The notes beneath the pieces were generated by a model. It had not been told where the DNA came from, made no database searches, and saw only the letters and a list, made by a program, of their open reading frames with translations. Both the position numbers and the translations under genes were made by a program. 64,000 nucleotides of DNA from Sipunculus nudus (lineage: Eukaryota; Annelida; Sipuncula; Golfingiida; Sipunculidae): contig CM049308.1 in assembly GCA_026874595.1 (NCBI GenBank), positions 35,890,027 through 35,954,026 on the forward strand, written 5' to 3'. This document shows, piece by piece, positions 14,252-29,200 of the stretch (positions are counted from its first letter, which is position 1; each line of letters starts with the position of its first letter).

Positions 14252-17200
14252 CTGCGTATCATGCAAAAGAATAAAACAAAAACTCATGCAGGGAATAAAA
14301 ACACAGCAGCCACCTGAGTGAGCATGTTACTAGCAATGCTATTAGTACTGTTATCTGCACATACATCAAACACAAACAACTGTCACCACCTTAAACTAGG
14401 AGCCTTGCTGGGAAGAATAAAAGCAATCCAAATCATATATCAAACTCAGTATCTTGAAAGAGCTGGTGTTAAAATAGGTAAGACACCTTAACTAGGTAAG
14501 TGAAACACAGAGGGACTGCTTAACCAAGTAAGTGTATGAGAAAATCATATTAAGAGGCTCATCCCAAATAGAAAACACAAACTAATGTATACTGTGCAGG
14601 AATGTATACAGCTTTCAGTGCAAAAGAATGCCCCTTCATCTGCCAAACTAATAAGAAACAAGCTTGCCCCACCGTCTATATAAGTGAAATAAATCCAGCA
14701 AAAGCACAATGACTTTACAGATCAACATAATAACCTACAGAAAGTAGGCAACTGTCCCAGCAAACCAATATTTTAAGCATAGAAAACAGCCACCCTTATG
14801 TTAGAGGGAAAGGATTGAAGAGTCCTGGTTGTTGTGGCCTGGTGTGTGTAAACTATTTATAATGATGTTTAAATGATGGGCTGATTAATGCCTACAGAAG
14901 AGGCATGAACAGTACTTTATCGGAGATAAACTGCCTTGTTATTATTAATTGAAGTGATCATAAGGTGTAATGTCCTTGGTTAGCACCATAAAATTGCGAA
15001 CTGCCTGCAGTCTTAATATACAAACTTAAATGGTGCATGAAAACGTGGTTTACAAAATTATTCACAGGAAGTACCCACTAGTTCATTCTTAATGTGCATT
15101 GCACATTCTGATATGACCTTCAATTTATGTCCTTCACCTAAACAATGGTAACATGTACACTTAATTGATCAAGGGATTTGAAAAAAAGCTGCCCTAGAAT
15201 CAATCTACATTATATATATATATATTAATTTATTACAATAAATCCTGATTTAAGGTTGTTTGCTGATTAACACTGACTTCTTCAGAGGTTTTGATGTCAT
15301 AAATGAGTCATAGCAAGGGCAGCCTGCCGTGAGTGCTCTCTGTTCAATATGATACATCCCGTGACAATGATACTGCTTATACACACAGTAAAAGGCCCAT
15401 GTCACCTTATCATGCCTTATCCACAACATATTTACAGCTTACAGCTAGTAACGAAAGTGGCAATGGTGCCAAATGCAAATGTTGTCTGTTTTAAGGTAAT
15501 CCCACTGGCCATCCAAGCCAACGTGAGGCCTCATCAACCCGAAAAACCAGGGCTGGCTGAAACCTGAAGCTTTAATGGCCTCGACTGCATTCAACTTTTA
15601 ACTGCCGTGATTTTATATGATGGAACAGGACAAGACGTATGCGCTACCCCCGCGTGGGCATTGGATGATTTGGCTGTGTTAACTTTGTGGAGGGGTACCT
15701 CTTTGACACTTGCATCCATGTTGCTAAAGTTGACTACTACTTCTCCATTATCACTGCTGTCCATGTTGGTGGCAGCCCTTGGCCCGCCCCCGTTCTGCTC
15801 TTGCACACTGAAAGCTTTATACTGAAAGGAGACCAACAAAGACAACAAAGTCAAACTAAAACACAACAGGCACATTCCATCATACCTGCAACAGGTCTCA
15901 ACTCCCAAAAATTACATAAAAAAAGAGGATTTCTTTAAAATAATGGATGCCATGGAACACATTTCAATTTGTTTTAAAGTTGTGGAATATACAGATGAGT
16001 TTTTTTTACAGAATTCATGAAACATTCTCACTCCTTAAATCAGGTTCCAAGAAATCTGGAGTACTGGTAGCCATTACATCTCATTGAATAAGTAAGATTT
16101 CTGACAAATTTGCACAGTTCAAGCTATTTTGTTATGATGTAATGAAATAAGGACATATACAGCAAGGCAAGATTTGGCCTGCACTGCAGACTAGTAACTG
16201 GTGCTGAATAGGGCTTGGTATCACTCAGCCAATTCAGGTACAAGAAATATTGCTATACATTAAGGCATGCATAAAAGCCCAATGACCCCTGCATCAGTTG
16301 TACCATTCCTAGCTGCAGTCAGGTCCAAATGTATCTTACATACCAGTACTGCTAGCTAATTTCAAGTACTAGCTGTTATAATATAGATATGTTTAGTCAG
16401 AGAAGTTGACAATTGCTCAATTACATCTTATTGTTCAATACTCCCTTATTTGCAGTGTTTACATTGACAATGAACTGTCCTGCAGCAACTAACTCATGAA
16501 GTCTGAAAACATAATCAGGGTCACATGCAGTGTAATGTGGAATGATTCAGCACCAGGCTTTATAACAAGGCATTCTTGAATACTTATAACAACTGGTTGT
16601 AATGGAGACAATCATAGCTTCAGTATGCTTTATAGAATCATAATAATGAAGTTTCAAGTGTACATCTGGCAAGAATTGTCAAGGATTCAGTTTGGCAGTA
16701 CTGAGCTCCAGCCCAAACATAACAAATGATCCTGGCTCATGCACAGATGAACTGACACAAGTACAAAACTCCAGGAAGCCAGCTCAAGCTACCAGGTCTG
16801 GTCCTGTTGTTGGGTTAACTTTACTGTCTGACATTTATCTGATAACTGAAGTGTGGATGTTTAACGGATTAAAGTTAAAACAGAATAACGAGCTTCAGTA
16901 AAACCTGACAGAAATTCAGCTAATACTCTGTTATCACATCAACTAACTTCTACCACCAGCTGATAATACTGCCATGTTCAACATGTACATGAAGCCAGCT
17001 TTAACAAATCATAGTAATTGAAGTAAGCTCTCAATGATACAACTCTCATCTTAAACATACATTCCTGGATTTGACTGTATCAGCCTGGGAGAATCATACA
17101 CAGGACTACCAAGCAAAGAAATATCCTGAATAATAAAACAAAATGTTAATTAAAAATATTAAAAGTGGACAGAACAGATAAGGTGCACTATCTCTAGAGC

Positions 17201-20200
17201 TTCATTATATATCTAAGAGATCTTACTACTCTAGTTCTCTAAACAAGATGTTACAGTGGAAAACATGAACAGTTAAACCCAGCAAACTGCTCCCTGCATC
17301 CCTTCAGTAAGATAAGAAAACAGCACTGGCTCACCACCAGCTATACACAACAATGCTTTCCTTGTTTATCAAAGAAGTACCTTTGATGTTTCAGTCAATA
17401 CAAAAAAGAACAGAAAACCAGCTCACTGACATATTTTACTGGCATGATCTTGTGCATAAAGGTGAGAATGAATACCATCTAACTGAACTCAAGTAATCCT
17501 ATCACAATACCTGGATATGAACAAGATCACAATCATATCACAAAACTTGGATATGAATATAAAAACCTCCTGAGGGCATGAGTCTGATTACAGCAAGCCC
17601 AGTAACACATTTAATAATAAACAGCAACATTCAACTGAGAAATAACGGACTGTTGTCAAGGAAACGATGCCATGGTTAGCTGCCACCCACCTGAGGACTC
17701 CGCTGGGCCATCCCAGATATCTTCTGCCACGCTTCTTCACGTTCACGCAGTTTCTCTTTTTCCCTGTAAATAGTGCATATATCAATTGCCAAGTTCTCCA
17801 AATTTTGCCTCAATTCAAATTACTCTCCCCATTATATCTGAAGTTAATAATCCTCCAACTGTTAATCTCACAAGGCCATCTTAACCAGACCCAGATAATC
17901 AAATCAAAACCTATCAAATTAATACCAACTAGGGGTATATCATTACTGTAAACTCACAACATCTAGGTTTCAGTCTGCATGCAAAATGTTAGCCCCAATG
18001 ATAGGTATTCTGCAAGGTCAGGATTTGTTAAGGGCATGGAAATACGACAACAAAGATTTCTGAGAAAATGCGGTGGGAATTAATGTGGAGTGAGTTTGAT
18101 GACCATTTGACATGTATATTCAAAGTAGAAGCAGAAGAAACCCTGTGGGGATGACCACGCCCTCATTCACAATAAAGTAATATACAAGCAGCATGGTAAA
18201 ATACAGGATAGAACAGTTTTCCAACCACACCTAAAATGAAAGAGGAATCTATATGGGCGGCATCCCTGTCTAACACTATCACAGTCCTGCATGCATGATG
18301 AACATCAAACCCACTAAAACAAGACTTTCACTAGCATATTTTAGAACTAGAATAAGGGTAGTCAACAAGCGACTACGTGTATCTACCGAAAACAGAGTGG
18401 GACAGGTGAAATGAGCCATGAATTAAGTGGCAAGGGGAAATTGAGAGATGTGTGTTGCATATGAGCATGGATGTCTGCAGCCGAAATGTGTATGTAGGTG
18501 GCGCAACCTGCCACAAAATCCAGAAAGTTATCCAAGTTGTATACAACTGCAAGATTTCAGACAGATGCTGTGCAGAAATGGTTGCAGGTGGCAGCACCAG
18601 TTTTGCCTATGATAAAGAGCTATGTGAGATCTATACACATGCAAATTTTCAGGAGGATATGTTAAACCAGTCCTGAGATATAAGCTTGGATGTCTGCAGC
18701 CTGAACGGGAAAGAAGTTGGGCCATCTGCCTAAAAATCGAGAAAGCTATCCAAGATTTATATACATGCAAAATTTCAGGCAGATAAGTCAAACCACTGTC
18801 GAGATATGAGTGATTTTATCCCATGGCAAACAAACAGAAGGACACTGCAAAAATGGTTGCAGGTGGTGCCACCATTTTTATGTATATTATAAAGCTATCC
18901 AAGGGCTACATTTGGCGAAATTTTTTTCCTGATTGGTCAAACGAGTCCGAAGATATGTGGGTTAATGTTTCAAAACAGATGAACAGATGGACGCACTGGG
19001 GTTAGAGAGAGGAAAGGTCAGAGGTCAACACAAAATATTTCGGCACCAGTTCACATGTGACCCGATCGTGTAAAGTTTAGGAAAAATCTGTCCAGTGGTC
19101 TCACATTTCTATTCCGGAAACGAACGCGACAGCTGAACCCGGTCAAAAACATAGTATCCGCCAAAACAAAGCATCTCAGCTGATGCACAGACTTATCAAC
19201 AGCGCACATCATCTTTCTGACTTTGGACAAAGAGCAACAAAAGCCAACCATATTGTTCTATACCTGCCGTATGTCTTTGATTTGACTATACAGTCTTCCT
19301 GATTGTGAACCAGCACAGGATACAGCCTGTCCAAGCTCATCATGGACATGGTTGGGTTAAGAATAAATCCCAGGAAGCCAGGTGCATTCAACTAGACCAA
19401 GGCAAGTTTAAATAAGCCTCTCATAACTGATCTTGAAGACTTGAGTCTAGTCAAAATAGGTTTCAATATCCAAGACCTTTTTAATGAAGATCTTGACAAG
19501 CATTCAACTGTTATAGTAACTCAAGACAGGTCCCAGGCTGTCTCAACAATGTCTGGTAGGACAGAGCTATTGTATTGAAACTAGAATACGGGTAGTTGAC
19601 AAGCGACTACTTGTATCCGCCAAAAATCAGAGAAGGACGGGTGAAGTGAGGCATGGATTCAGTGGCAAGGGGAAATAGAGTTACATGTGTTACATATTAG
19701 AATGGATCTCTGCCATATAAACATGATTGTAGGTGGCGCCACTTGTTATTTGAACGAGAAACTATCCAAGATGTATATGCATGCCAAATTTCAGGTTATT
19801 TGGTCAAACCACTGCAGAGATATGAGTGATTTTAACCCAAGGCAGACAAACAGATGGATGCAGTGCGAAAATGGCTGAAGGTGGCGCCAACATTTTTGTG
19901 TATGTTAAAAAGCTATCCAAGGGCTACATTTGTGTAATTTTTTTTCCTGATTGGTCGAACGGTTCCTGAGATATGAGCTTGGATGTCTGCAGCGTGAACG
20001 TGAAAGTAGGTGGCGCCACCTGTCATAAAATCAAGAAAGCTATCTAGGATGTATACGCATGCCGAATTTCAGGTGAATTAGTCAAACCACTGCAGAGATA
20101 TGAGTGATTTTAACCTAAGGCAGACAAACAGAGGGACACTGTGCAAAAATGGCTGAAGGTGGCGCCACCATTTTTGTATATGTTATAAAGCTATCCAAGG

Positions 20201-23200
20201 GCTACATTTGTGTGAATTTTTTTTCTGATCGGTCAAACAGTTCCCGAGATATGAGCTTGGATATCTGCAGCGTTAATGTGAATGTAGGTGGCGCCACCTG
20301 TCATAAAATCAAGAAAGCTATCTAGGATGTATATGCATGCCGAATTTTAGGTGAATTAGTCAAACCACTGCAGAGATATGAGTGATTTTAACCCAAGGCA
20401 GATGAACAGACGGACACTGTGCAAACATGGTTGCAGGTGGCGCCACCTTTTTTTGTGCAAGTTATAAAGCTATCCCAGGGCTACATTTGTGTAAAAAATT
20501 TTTTCCTGATCTGTCAAACGGTTTCCGAGTGATGTGGGTTTATGTGTGGAAACAGACGCACAAATGGACGCTGGGCAGAGAGGAAAGGTCAGAGGTCAAG
20601 GTCACTTGGTTAGGCACCAGTTCACATGTGACCCGATAATTTGTGTAAGTTTCGGAAAAATCCGTCCAGTAGTCTCAGAGGAGTTCTCCGGAAACAAACA
20701 CGGCGGCGGCGGTGGAACCCGGTCAAAAACATAGTATCCGCAAAACTTTGTTTTGGCGGATACAATTACATTGTAAAATGTGAAATGCCACAAAGGTATG
20801 GTTTTCAGGCAAGAACAAACCCCTACAGTTAAATTATTTGTTTATATTTTTTACATGATAAAAAACATTTTCCAGGGACCTAACAATGCCTGTAACACTG
20901 TAACAGCCTTGAAGAGTAACGTGACCTGCTCTTACTTTTGCCTTTCAGCCTTGTAGACCTGCGTGCAGTCATCAAAGAGTTTCTGGTTCATCTCCATGAA
21001 CAGTTTCAGGGCATTGTAGATGAGTCCATGGATTGTTCTGTGGGAGAACAAAACAAATCAGTTCAAATGACAGAATATTCACGAAGAACTATTTGATTAC
21101 AAAAATTATACATTCTTTAAACGAGCATAATGCGTATGTTCCTTGTAAAAAGATAGGTACATCAACCTCCCTCCAGAAGGCACAAGGCAAAGACATGTTT
21201 TATTATTCAAAGATGCAAAAGAAACTCATTTTTTTAAACAACATTGTGCGTGATTTAACCTGTCTGCACATATTCAAGTAAACATTGTAACTGACTGAAA
21301 ACAGACCACAAAATGATATTGGGCTTTTGGTGGGGAGTTAACACAAGAGTTTGATAGTCCAGCATGAACTTCTTGAAGTTAAAGCAAAGAATCCGGGGAA
21401 CCAGAAGCATTTTACCATATGCACAAGTTTGTGTTAATGCAAATAAGCGGACCTTGTACCCTTTCCTAAGAAACTTTACTTGATAGAAATGTGATAAAAA
21501 AGTTATCAAAATGTTGCTGGTATCACAAGATTTGTAGGTGTTAGAAACTGCAAGGCTTTATTTTCAGCCAATACTAGGCCAGAGTTCATAATAACCATGT
21601 ATAAACAGTAATTAAACAGTAATAGCATTATGTTAAAAAAAAGACATATGAAGATTATGTAAATTTATCCTTTCCCCTCGAATTATACCCTGGGTTCCCC
21701 TTGTATCCTTGTCCCAATTTGATCCAAAGAATTTTAGTGTCAATATTGTTCTAACTGGTAGTTCAGGGTCATTATTTTGCTATTGTGGCCAGTCGCACAT
21801 ACAACCTTCACCAAAACAAGTTCTATAACCCTGAATACTGTATTACTCATTGGTTTTAGAGTACTTAGATCTATTTTCAAATGAATTTTCTCAAGTTTCT
21901 AATGGTAATATACATGACAGAAGTTGTCATAACCGTAATGCCAATTCTATTTTTGTGAGTCTACTAATTATGGCAAATTCCTGCAAGTTTCTAGTAAGAA
22001 ATAATTACTTGTGTAAATAATCATCATAATCAGAGGTTAGTAATAAAATTCATGCCAATGACTCATAAGCAAAATCTGAATGCATCAAGATGCAGCAAAT
22101 TCAAGCAAAAGGTTATTTTCTCGGGTGATCTCTGATTTAGAGATATCAGATAAAAATCCTTGTTTTTTTGGTAAACTGTGAAATTATATATAGAGGCTAT
22201 GTTTGATATGGGTACCTACAAAAATATAAAGTGTTTTTTTTGTCATTAAACCTCATACAATACCCATGTTAAAAAATAAAAGTATTCTGAAATTTAGCTA
22301 ATGTGAGTTAGCTAATGTGTACACAGGTTTTCTATGAACTGCCTTTCAACCAATTTGGAGTGCCATACCATCTAATCACATTATTTTTAAAATACTAAGA
22401 TTATATAGTTTCAACCAGGTTGTCTTCACAGTAGATTTTATGATACCTACTTGTTCCAGTGTTCTTTACTCCTGTAGAGGGCTGGGAACATAATAGGTAG
22501 GATGGTACTGGCGTTGTCACTGATCAAGCTAAGGATGTATTCATTGTTCCAGAAATACAGCGCTCGTTCTGCCACCTGGGGCACACAGAAAGAATAAAAG
22601 TCAGGCAACTGCATACCATGCACAGGTTGCAACCCCTGCATGCACTCGGGTCATAAACCAATTTTGTCTCTGGCAGTCATGTTTCTAGGAATGCAAATTA
22701 ACAGTTTCAGTTGCCATGCTTCACAATGGTATACAGGTGTTTTCAGGGTATGATCCCGTAAAAACTGTAAAATATAACTAGATGTTGTCGGACAATGGTC
22801 CTCAGAGGGCCCCACTTTTCTGCTAGTGCTGGACTAGTTTACACATGGGTGAAAAATAAAGTTAAATCTGAAAAATATGACAAACAGAAACAGGTTTTTA
22901 TCCATATGCATGAGGGAAAAAATCCTACAGGATGAAATGATATTAAAGAAGATATGTCTGAAATAATGTGTGCAATAGAAAATCACCAAATGTAGTCTGT
23001 TAGCCATATTTGATTTTGAGCAAGTGTGTAATTCGATAGGATTGAAGCCCTCAATGGCACCAAAAATCCCTGTGAATTTGGGAAAGCTGCAGTAGGTTAT
23101 TGAGTTATCGCATGCGAAAGAAAGTCAGTGAGCAGGCTGTGGCAGCCATATTGCAATTCCAACAGGTCTGTAATTCATTAGGTCTGGAGTACCAACCATC

Positions 23201-26200
23201 CCTGTAAATTAAGGAAAGCTGCAGTATGTTGTTGAGTTATTGTGCGCGAAAGAAAATCAGTGAATGGGCTGTGGCCGCAATATTGGAATTCAGACAGGTC
23301 TGCAATTCAATAGGTCTGGGGCCCTTGTAGGTACCAATCATCCCTGTGAATTTTGGAAAGCTGCAATAGGTTGTTGTAGAGTAATGGTGTGCGAAATAAA
23401 ATCAGCGATCAGGCTGTGGCGGCCATATTGGAATTCCAACAGGTCTGTAATTCAACAGGTCTGGAGCCCTCATAGGTAATAATCATCCCTGTAAATTTGG
23501 GAAAGCTGCAGCAGGTTGTTGTTGAGTTATTGTATGCGAAAGAAAATCAGCTAATGGGCTGTGGCAGCCATACTGGAATTCCATGAAGTCTATAATTTGA
23601 TAGGTCTGAAGCGGTCATAGGTACCAATCATCCCTGTGAATTCGGGAAAGAAAGTTTCACTGATGGAAGGACTGAAGTACGGAAGGATGGACTGACACAG
23701 TGGTCACTATAGGGCACTGCTTTTCAAGTGGGGCTCTAATAACAGGTACTTTTGCTCAGAAAAATTCAGCTGCAATATTAATGCCATGATTTTTAACATC
23801 TAGATCATTTAATGGACTCTTTTTATTTTTTTTAATGAAAGGTGGTGCTGTCTATGAATGATAATGAAAGAAAGCAGATGATTAAGATTGTAAGTTATCA
23901 ATAAGCCTTGGAGTAAGGGTTGGAAATAATTCAGAAGTCATGACCTGTCTCATTTAGTGACTGGCTCCCCCCCCCCCCCACCCCTGTTACTTTTAAGTGT
24001 CTGGGCTGTTTGTGACACCATTGTGAAGCATGATAAATAATCTTGGATGAACAAGACCTCTGGTCAGTGTGTCCTGGCAACAGAAGTAAACCAAGCTCGA
24101 AGCCATGCACATGCAGGGCCTGGACCCACTTGTTCCAATGTTGTTTGGTCTGGTACAAGGCAGGAAACGTCAATGGCAGAATACAGTGAACATTGTCACT
24201 AAGCAGGCTAAGTACATATTCATTATTCCAGTAGTACAACGCCCTTTCTGCCACCTGCAAGAAAAAGTCAAATTAACCAAGTTCAAACAGTATATGTTAA
24301 TTGCTCACAGGATTATACTACTCAACTTCTTCCAACAAAACTGAATGCGGAAAATGGACAGCAATGTAAACAATTAAGGTAGTCCCCTGGCAGAAGACCA
24401 ACCTACTGAATAATGAAATCTGATTACAAACTGTGTACTGTCATTCAAAACCTGTCAGTGTCAAGGAGAAATCAAAGAAAGGTGTTCTTAGTCCATGATA
24501 TCAGTGATCTTCCAGCCTTAAATCAAAATTTACTTCAGCTTGTTCTTTTAAGGGCATATGGTACAGGGTTACTAACTAATACAAGGCACACCTCAGTGAG
24601 CAAAACACGTGTACAGTAAAGCTAAATGAGATACCATGGTGACATATTAATTCCATATAAACCCTGATCTACTGGCAATGCTGACATCAAATTGATGACC
24701 ATTAACTGTTAATGTAATGTACAACACTACTGCTAATTTTATTTATTCAGTCAATTGGCACAAGTCATGTCTTAAACATGTTTTTTCATTACATAATGAA
24801 GGCATGTAATTTAGGAGATTATATTAAATGAGTTTTATACTTTATGGAGCAACTCTGCAAGGAGAAACAGGTTATATCAATATAAGAAAAACTAGATGTG
24901 TCGGAACGACACGAATGCCCCCGCCTGGGGCAAATTAGAAACATTTGTTAAATTTTGTAAAATTTTTTAAGTTCAGGAAGTGTTGTATGGTCAAAAGTAG
25001 GTCAACAAGGGCAAAATGCAAACTCGATCTGTAAAGGGTCATTATCAAGCAACACACCAAAAATCAGGCCAGTATCTGCAGGCATTGTGAAAAAAAGTCC
25101 ATATATGTGCATTTTTCATGAAAATTTCGGTCTTTCATGAAATTTTCTATGTTCAGGATCTGTCATATGGTGAAAAATAGGTTAACTGGGACGAAACGCG
25201 AACTCGATCTGTAAGTGGTCATTATGCGCCCACAGACCTAACATTAGGCCAGTATCTGTAAGCATTGTATTGCGAAACTAGAATATTAGTAAAAGTTGAT
25301 AATCATTTATAAATTTAAATTGGAGAGGCATATACCATGTTTCATAACAATCCACCAAATGCTTCCTGAGAAATAAGCTCCTAAGTTTTTTCTATACTAA
25401 GCTCTATGACCTTGGAAAGTAGGTCAAGATCACCCATCTTTGAACTTGACCAAGATTTTGTAAATATAATGCAATAGCACTGAAGAAATGAAGTTTCTGT
25501 GTTGAATACCTTTGGAGATATCCTGCACAAAAGGCCAAAATTGAAACAAGGGACCTATGGGTCACGACGCTCAGCTGTTATATATGATAAAAAAATATGA
25601 TTTAAAAATGAGGCACATGCTGGTTTTGTGTGGTAATAAATATAAGCTGTATTATGAGTTGTTGTTGTTTAGCTTATGTATGATTTTGATAGTACCTTTG
25701 GAGACAGGAAAGAGGATTGATTTCATTTATTTTATAAACAAATGGAGTACTACAGTCACAAAAATTTTGACTTGGCCATATAACTTATAAGCAGAACATA
25801 TAATATAAGAGTTTAACTATTTATTAAAAAAATTACAAATATTGTCCCAAATATATTTTTTATTAAAAATAATAAGAGAATCTTTTGATTTTTTAAAATG
25901 AAATATAACTGATATGATTATTAAAATATATTAAAGAATATATTCATGAATGCATTCATGAATACATTTTGAAAGTATTTGCACGAGTATTCATATACTT
26001 TCATTTTTACCTGAATTCCCATTCTTTATGCAAGAAATTTTATAATGGAGTACATAATCATATTCGTATTTAAATACAATTACAAAGTATTTGCACCATG
26101 TCTGGTATTTATTCAGTTTTCACCAAACAATGTTGAGAATCCAGAATATACAAAATTCACACATTTAAATAAGGATCGTAAGTACCTGGTTTTATGGCTT

Positions 26201-29200
26201 TTATTTATATTAAAATAACTGTAAAAAATTCATTTTGGACTAATTTCACATCAATGAACACACTAGACACAGTAGGAATCTAGATTAATATTATCAAATG
26301 CATCTTTGTCTATCATTAATTTCCTTCATATAATCCCTGATGATTAGTAATGAATAATATGATTTACTTCTTTATCATTAAAAATGAACTGAAAAATGCC
26401 ATAGGTGACTGCATGGTGTTATTTGGAATATGTGACATTCTACCCATCGATACAAGATTCTTATATCATCAGTAACTGCAAGTTAATTTCCTGTTATTAT
26501 AAACTAACAAATTCCTTTTCTATTTTTCTTTAATTTGTTATTAAAAACCAATAAAAATTTATTAATTTATTGTTTATTGTTATGTTGTTGGTTAAAACTA
26601 CTAGATGAGTTGGGTTGGACACCTGGATCAACTGTGGCTGGCCATAAGCTGCCTGGATTCTCGCCTCAAGCGTGCATAATTTGATGAAAGGTCAACAAGG
26701 TCAACATACAGGTGACTCAAGAGGGGCTGGAGAAAACCAAAGTCTGACAGGGTCTCATAAAAAACATTAATAAAAGCTACAATATTTTGCCAATTTCTTT
26801 CAGCTTTCTAAACTACAAAGATGAAATCCTTATGTGTGCATGATATGAAAATCATATCAACAGTGCTCACGGGAAACAAACGTGCCATGGTCACAGTTGG
26901 GCAAAATTTAAGGTACTTATTTTATATTTATACTAATAACTTATAAAATTTGAAAAATTCAGAACTAATTTTGGGTATTCAATTGAATCTTGATTAAATA
27001 ATGTTACATCCCTGACAAAAAAATCTCTAGCTTCAGCAATGCCCTTGTTAAGGGAGTAAATATATTTCTTGATTTTTTACAAAGTGCATTATGTTTGGGC
27101 CCATAACTTAAAAAAAATACACAATACTGACATCATTTCTGGCATGTGCATAGCGAATGTATAGAAAAATATGTATATTATATATGATCAAAGTCAGATC
27201 AGTGGTTTTGATATTAGGCAGTCTTAAAGTGTAACAATGGGTTTTTAATGGAAAAATGAAGTTTTTCATTGATATCTCGAAGGAATTAAGTCCTAGTGAC
27301 CAAATTCTTGGCATGGTAGGGGATTTTGGAGAAATATAACTGTATGCCAAATTTAAGGAACTTAGAGCTGAAGCTCGGGAGCTGAGCTCTAGCAAACTGC
27401 ATAACACTAGCAATATGTGACATGGTGCTTGAAAACTTGAATAAAATCTACAGTTTTTGATCAACTGGTTTCAAATTTTTAATGTTAACAGTTGAAATGC
27501 TAACAAAAACATGCTGTGAAAATTAAATCCACAGCAGTTACAGCAAAAAAACGTGCCATGGTCAAAGTTGGGCAAAATTTAAGGTACCAATTTTTTATTT
27601 TTGCTAATATTTTAAAAAATTTAAAAGATTTTGATCTAATTTTGGCTATACAATTTAATTTTGATTAATAAAAGAAATATTACTTGAAAAAAAGTGCTTA
27701 GCTTTAACAAGTTTTGTGTAAAGTGATAAAATTTCTTTCCTGATTATTTACAAAATGCATTATGTTTGGGCCCATAACTTTTTTAAATTATAGAATACAG
27801 ACCTAATTTCTGGCATGTACATAGGAATTATATAGAGGATTATTTATAGGAAATATGACGAAAAACAGATGAGTGGTTTTGATATTAGGCAGTCCTGAAG
27901 TATGAAAATAGGTTTTTAATAAAAAATTGAGGTTTTTCCTTAATTTCTCAAAGGAATGAAGTCGCAAAGACCAAGTTTTCGGCTTGGTAGGAGATCTTGG
28001 GGACATCTAACATTATGCTGAATTTTGGATTCCTAGGTCTTACGGTTTCAAAACGTGCCACATCTACGGACGGACGGATGGACGGACGGACGGACGGACG
28101 GACAGACGGACGGACGACGGACAATGGACCACGACTATAGCTCAGATGACTTACAGTCAGCTGAGCTAAAAATCCGATAAAATTTCATTAAAAAATCAGA
28201 AATTGCAGGTGGCGCCACCAAAATTATGCAGCACATACGGACCATCAGTCCCAATGATCATAGTAAGTTTTGTGAAAATCCACACAATGGTTCCTGAGAT
28301 ATAAACTTCTGAGTGTTTTTCTATAATCAGCTATAAAATGTAGAACAATGATCTGTAACTGGTGATTATCTGCCCACACACCAAAAATCAGGCCAATATC
28401 TGCAGGCATTGTGAAATAAAGTCCGTACATGTGTATTTGTCATGAAAATTTCTATTTTTCATGAAATTTTCTAAGTTTAGGAGCCGTAAAACAGTCAAAA
28501 GTAGGTCAACCGGGACGAAACGTGAACTTGATCTGAAACTGGTCATTATCTGCCCACACACCAAAAATCAGGCCAATATCTGCAGGCACTGCGAAAAAAA
28601 GTCCGTACATGTGTATTTGTCATGAAAATTTCTATTTTTCATGAAATTTTCTAAGATTAGGAGCCGTAAAACGTCAAAAGTAGGTCAACCGGGACGAAAC
28701 GTGAACTCGATCTGTAATTGGTCATTATCTGCCCACACATCAAAAATCAGGCCAATATCTGCAGGCATTGCGAAAAAAAGTCCGTACATGTGTATTTGTC
28801 ATGAAAATTTCTATTTTTCATTAAATGTTCTAAGTTTAGGGGCCGTAAAACGGTCAAAAGTAGGTCAACAGGGATGAAACGTGAACTCGATCTGTAACTG
28901 GTCATTATCTGCCCACACACCAAAAATCAGGCCAATATCTGCAGGCATTGCGAAAAAAAGTCCGTACATGTGTATTTGTCATGAAAATTTCTATTTTTCA
29001 TTAAATGTTCTAAGTTTAGGGGCCGTAAAACGGTCAAAAGTAGGTCAACAGGGATGAAACGTGAACTCGATCTGTAACTGGTCATTATCTGCCCACTCAC
29101 CAAAAATCAGGCCAATATCTGCAGGCATTGCAAAAAAAAGTCCGTACAACTGTTTGATTTCGGAATGACGGAATGATGGACATGGGTAAAACTATATGCC

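Larger units (their letters stand above)
14252..17690 (-). other. Introns around linker exons L, M, N, O
   Basis: Apart from tentative exons M and N this stretch is single-copy-like, AT-rich intron. A short TA run is at about 15213-15226. No transposon termini were recognised. Additional small linker exons could be hidden here, since this part of B56 is not conserved. Confidence 0.5.
17764..20935 (-). other. PPP2R5 intron K-L with two family 1 elements
   Basis: Contains family 1 copies at 18347-19170 and 19581-20765 separated by about 400 bp of unique sequence. No additional exon recognised; K and L join in the phase expected. Confidence 0.8.
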
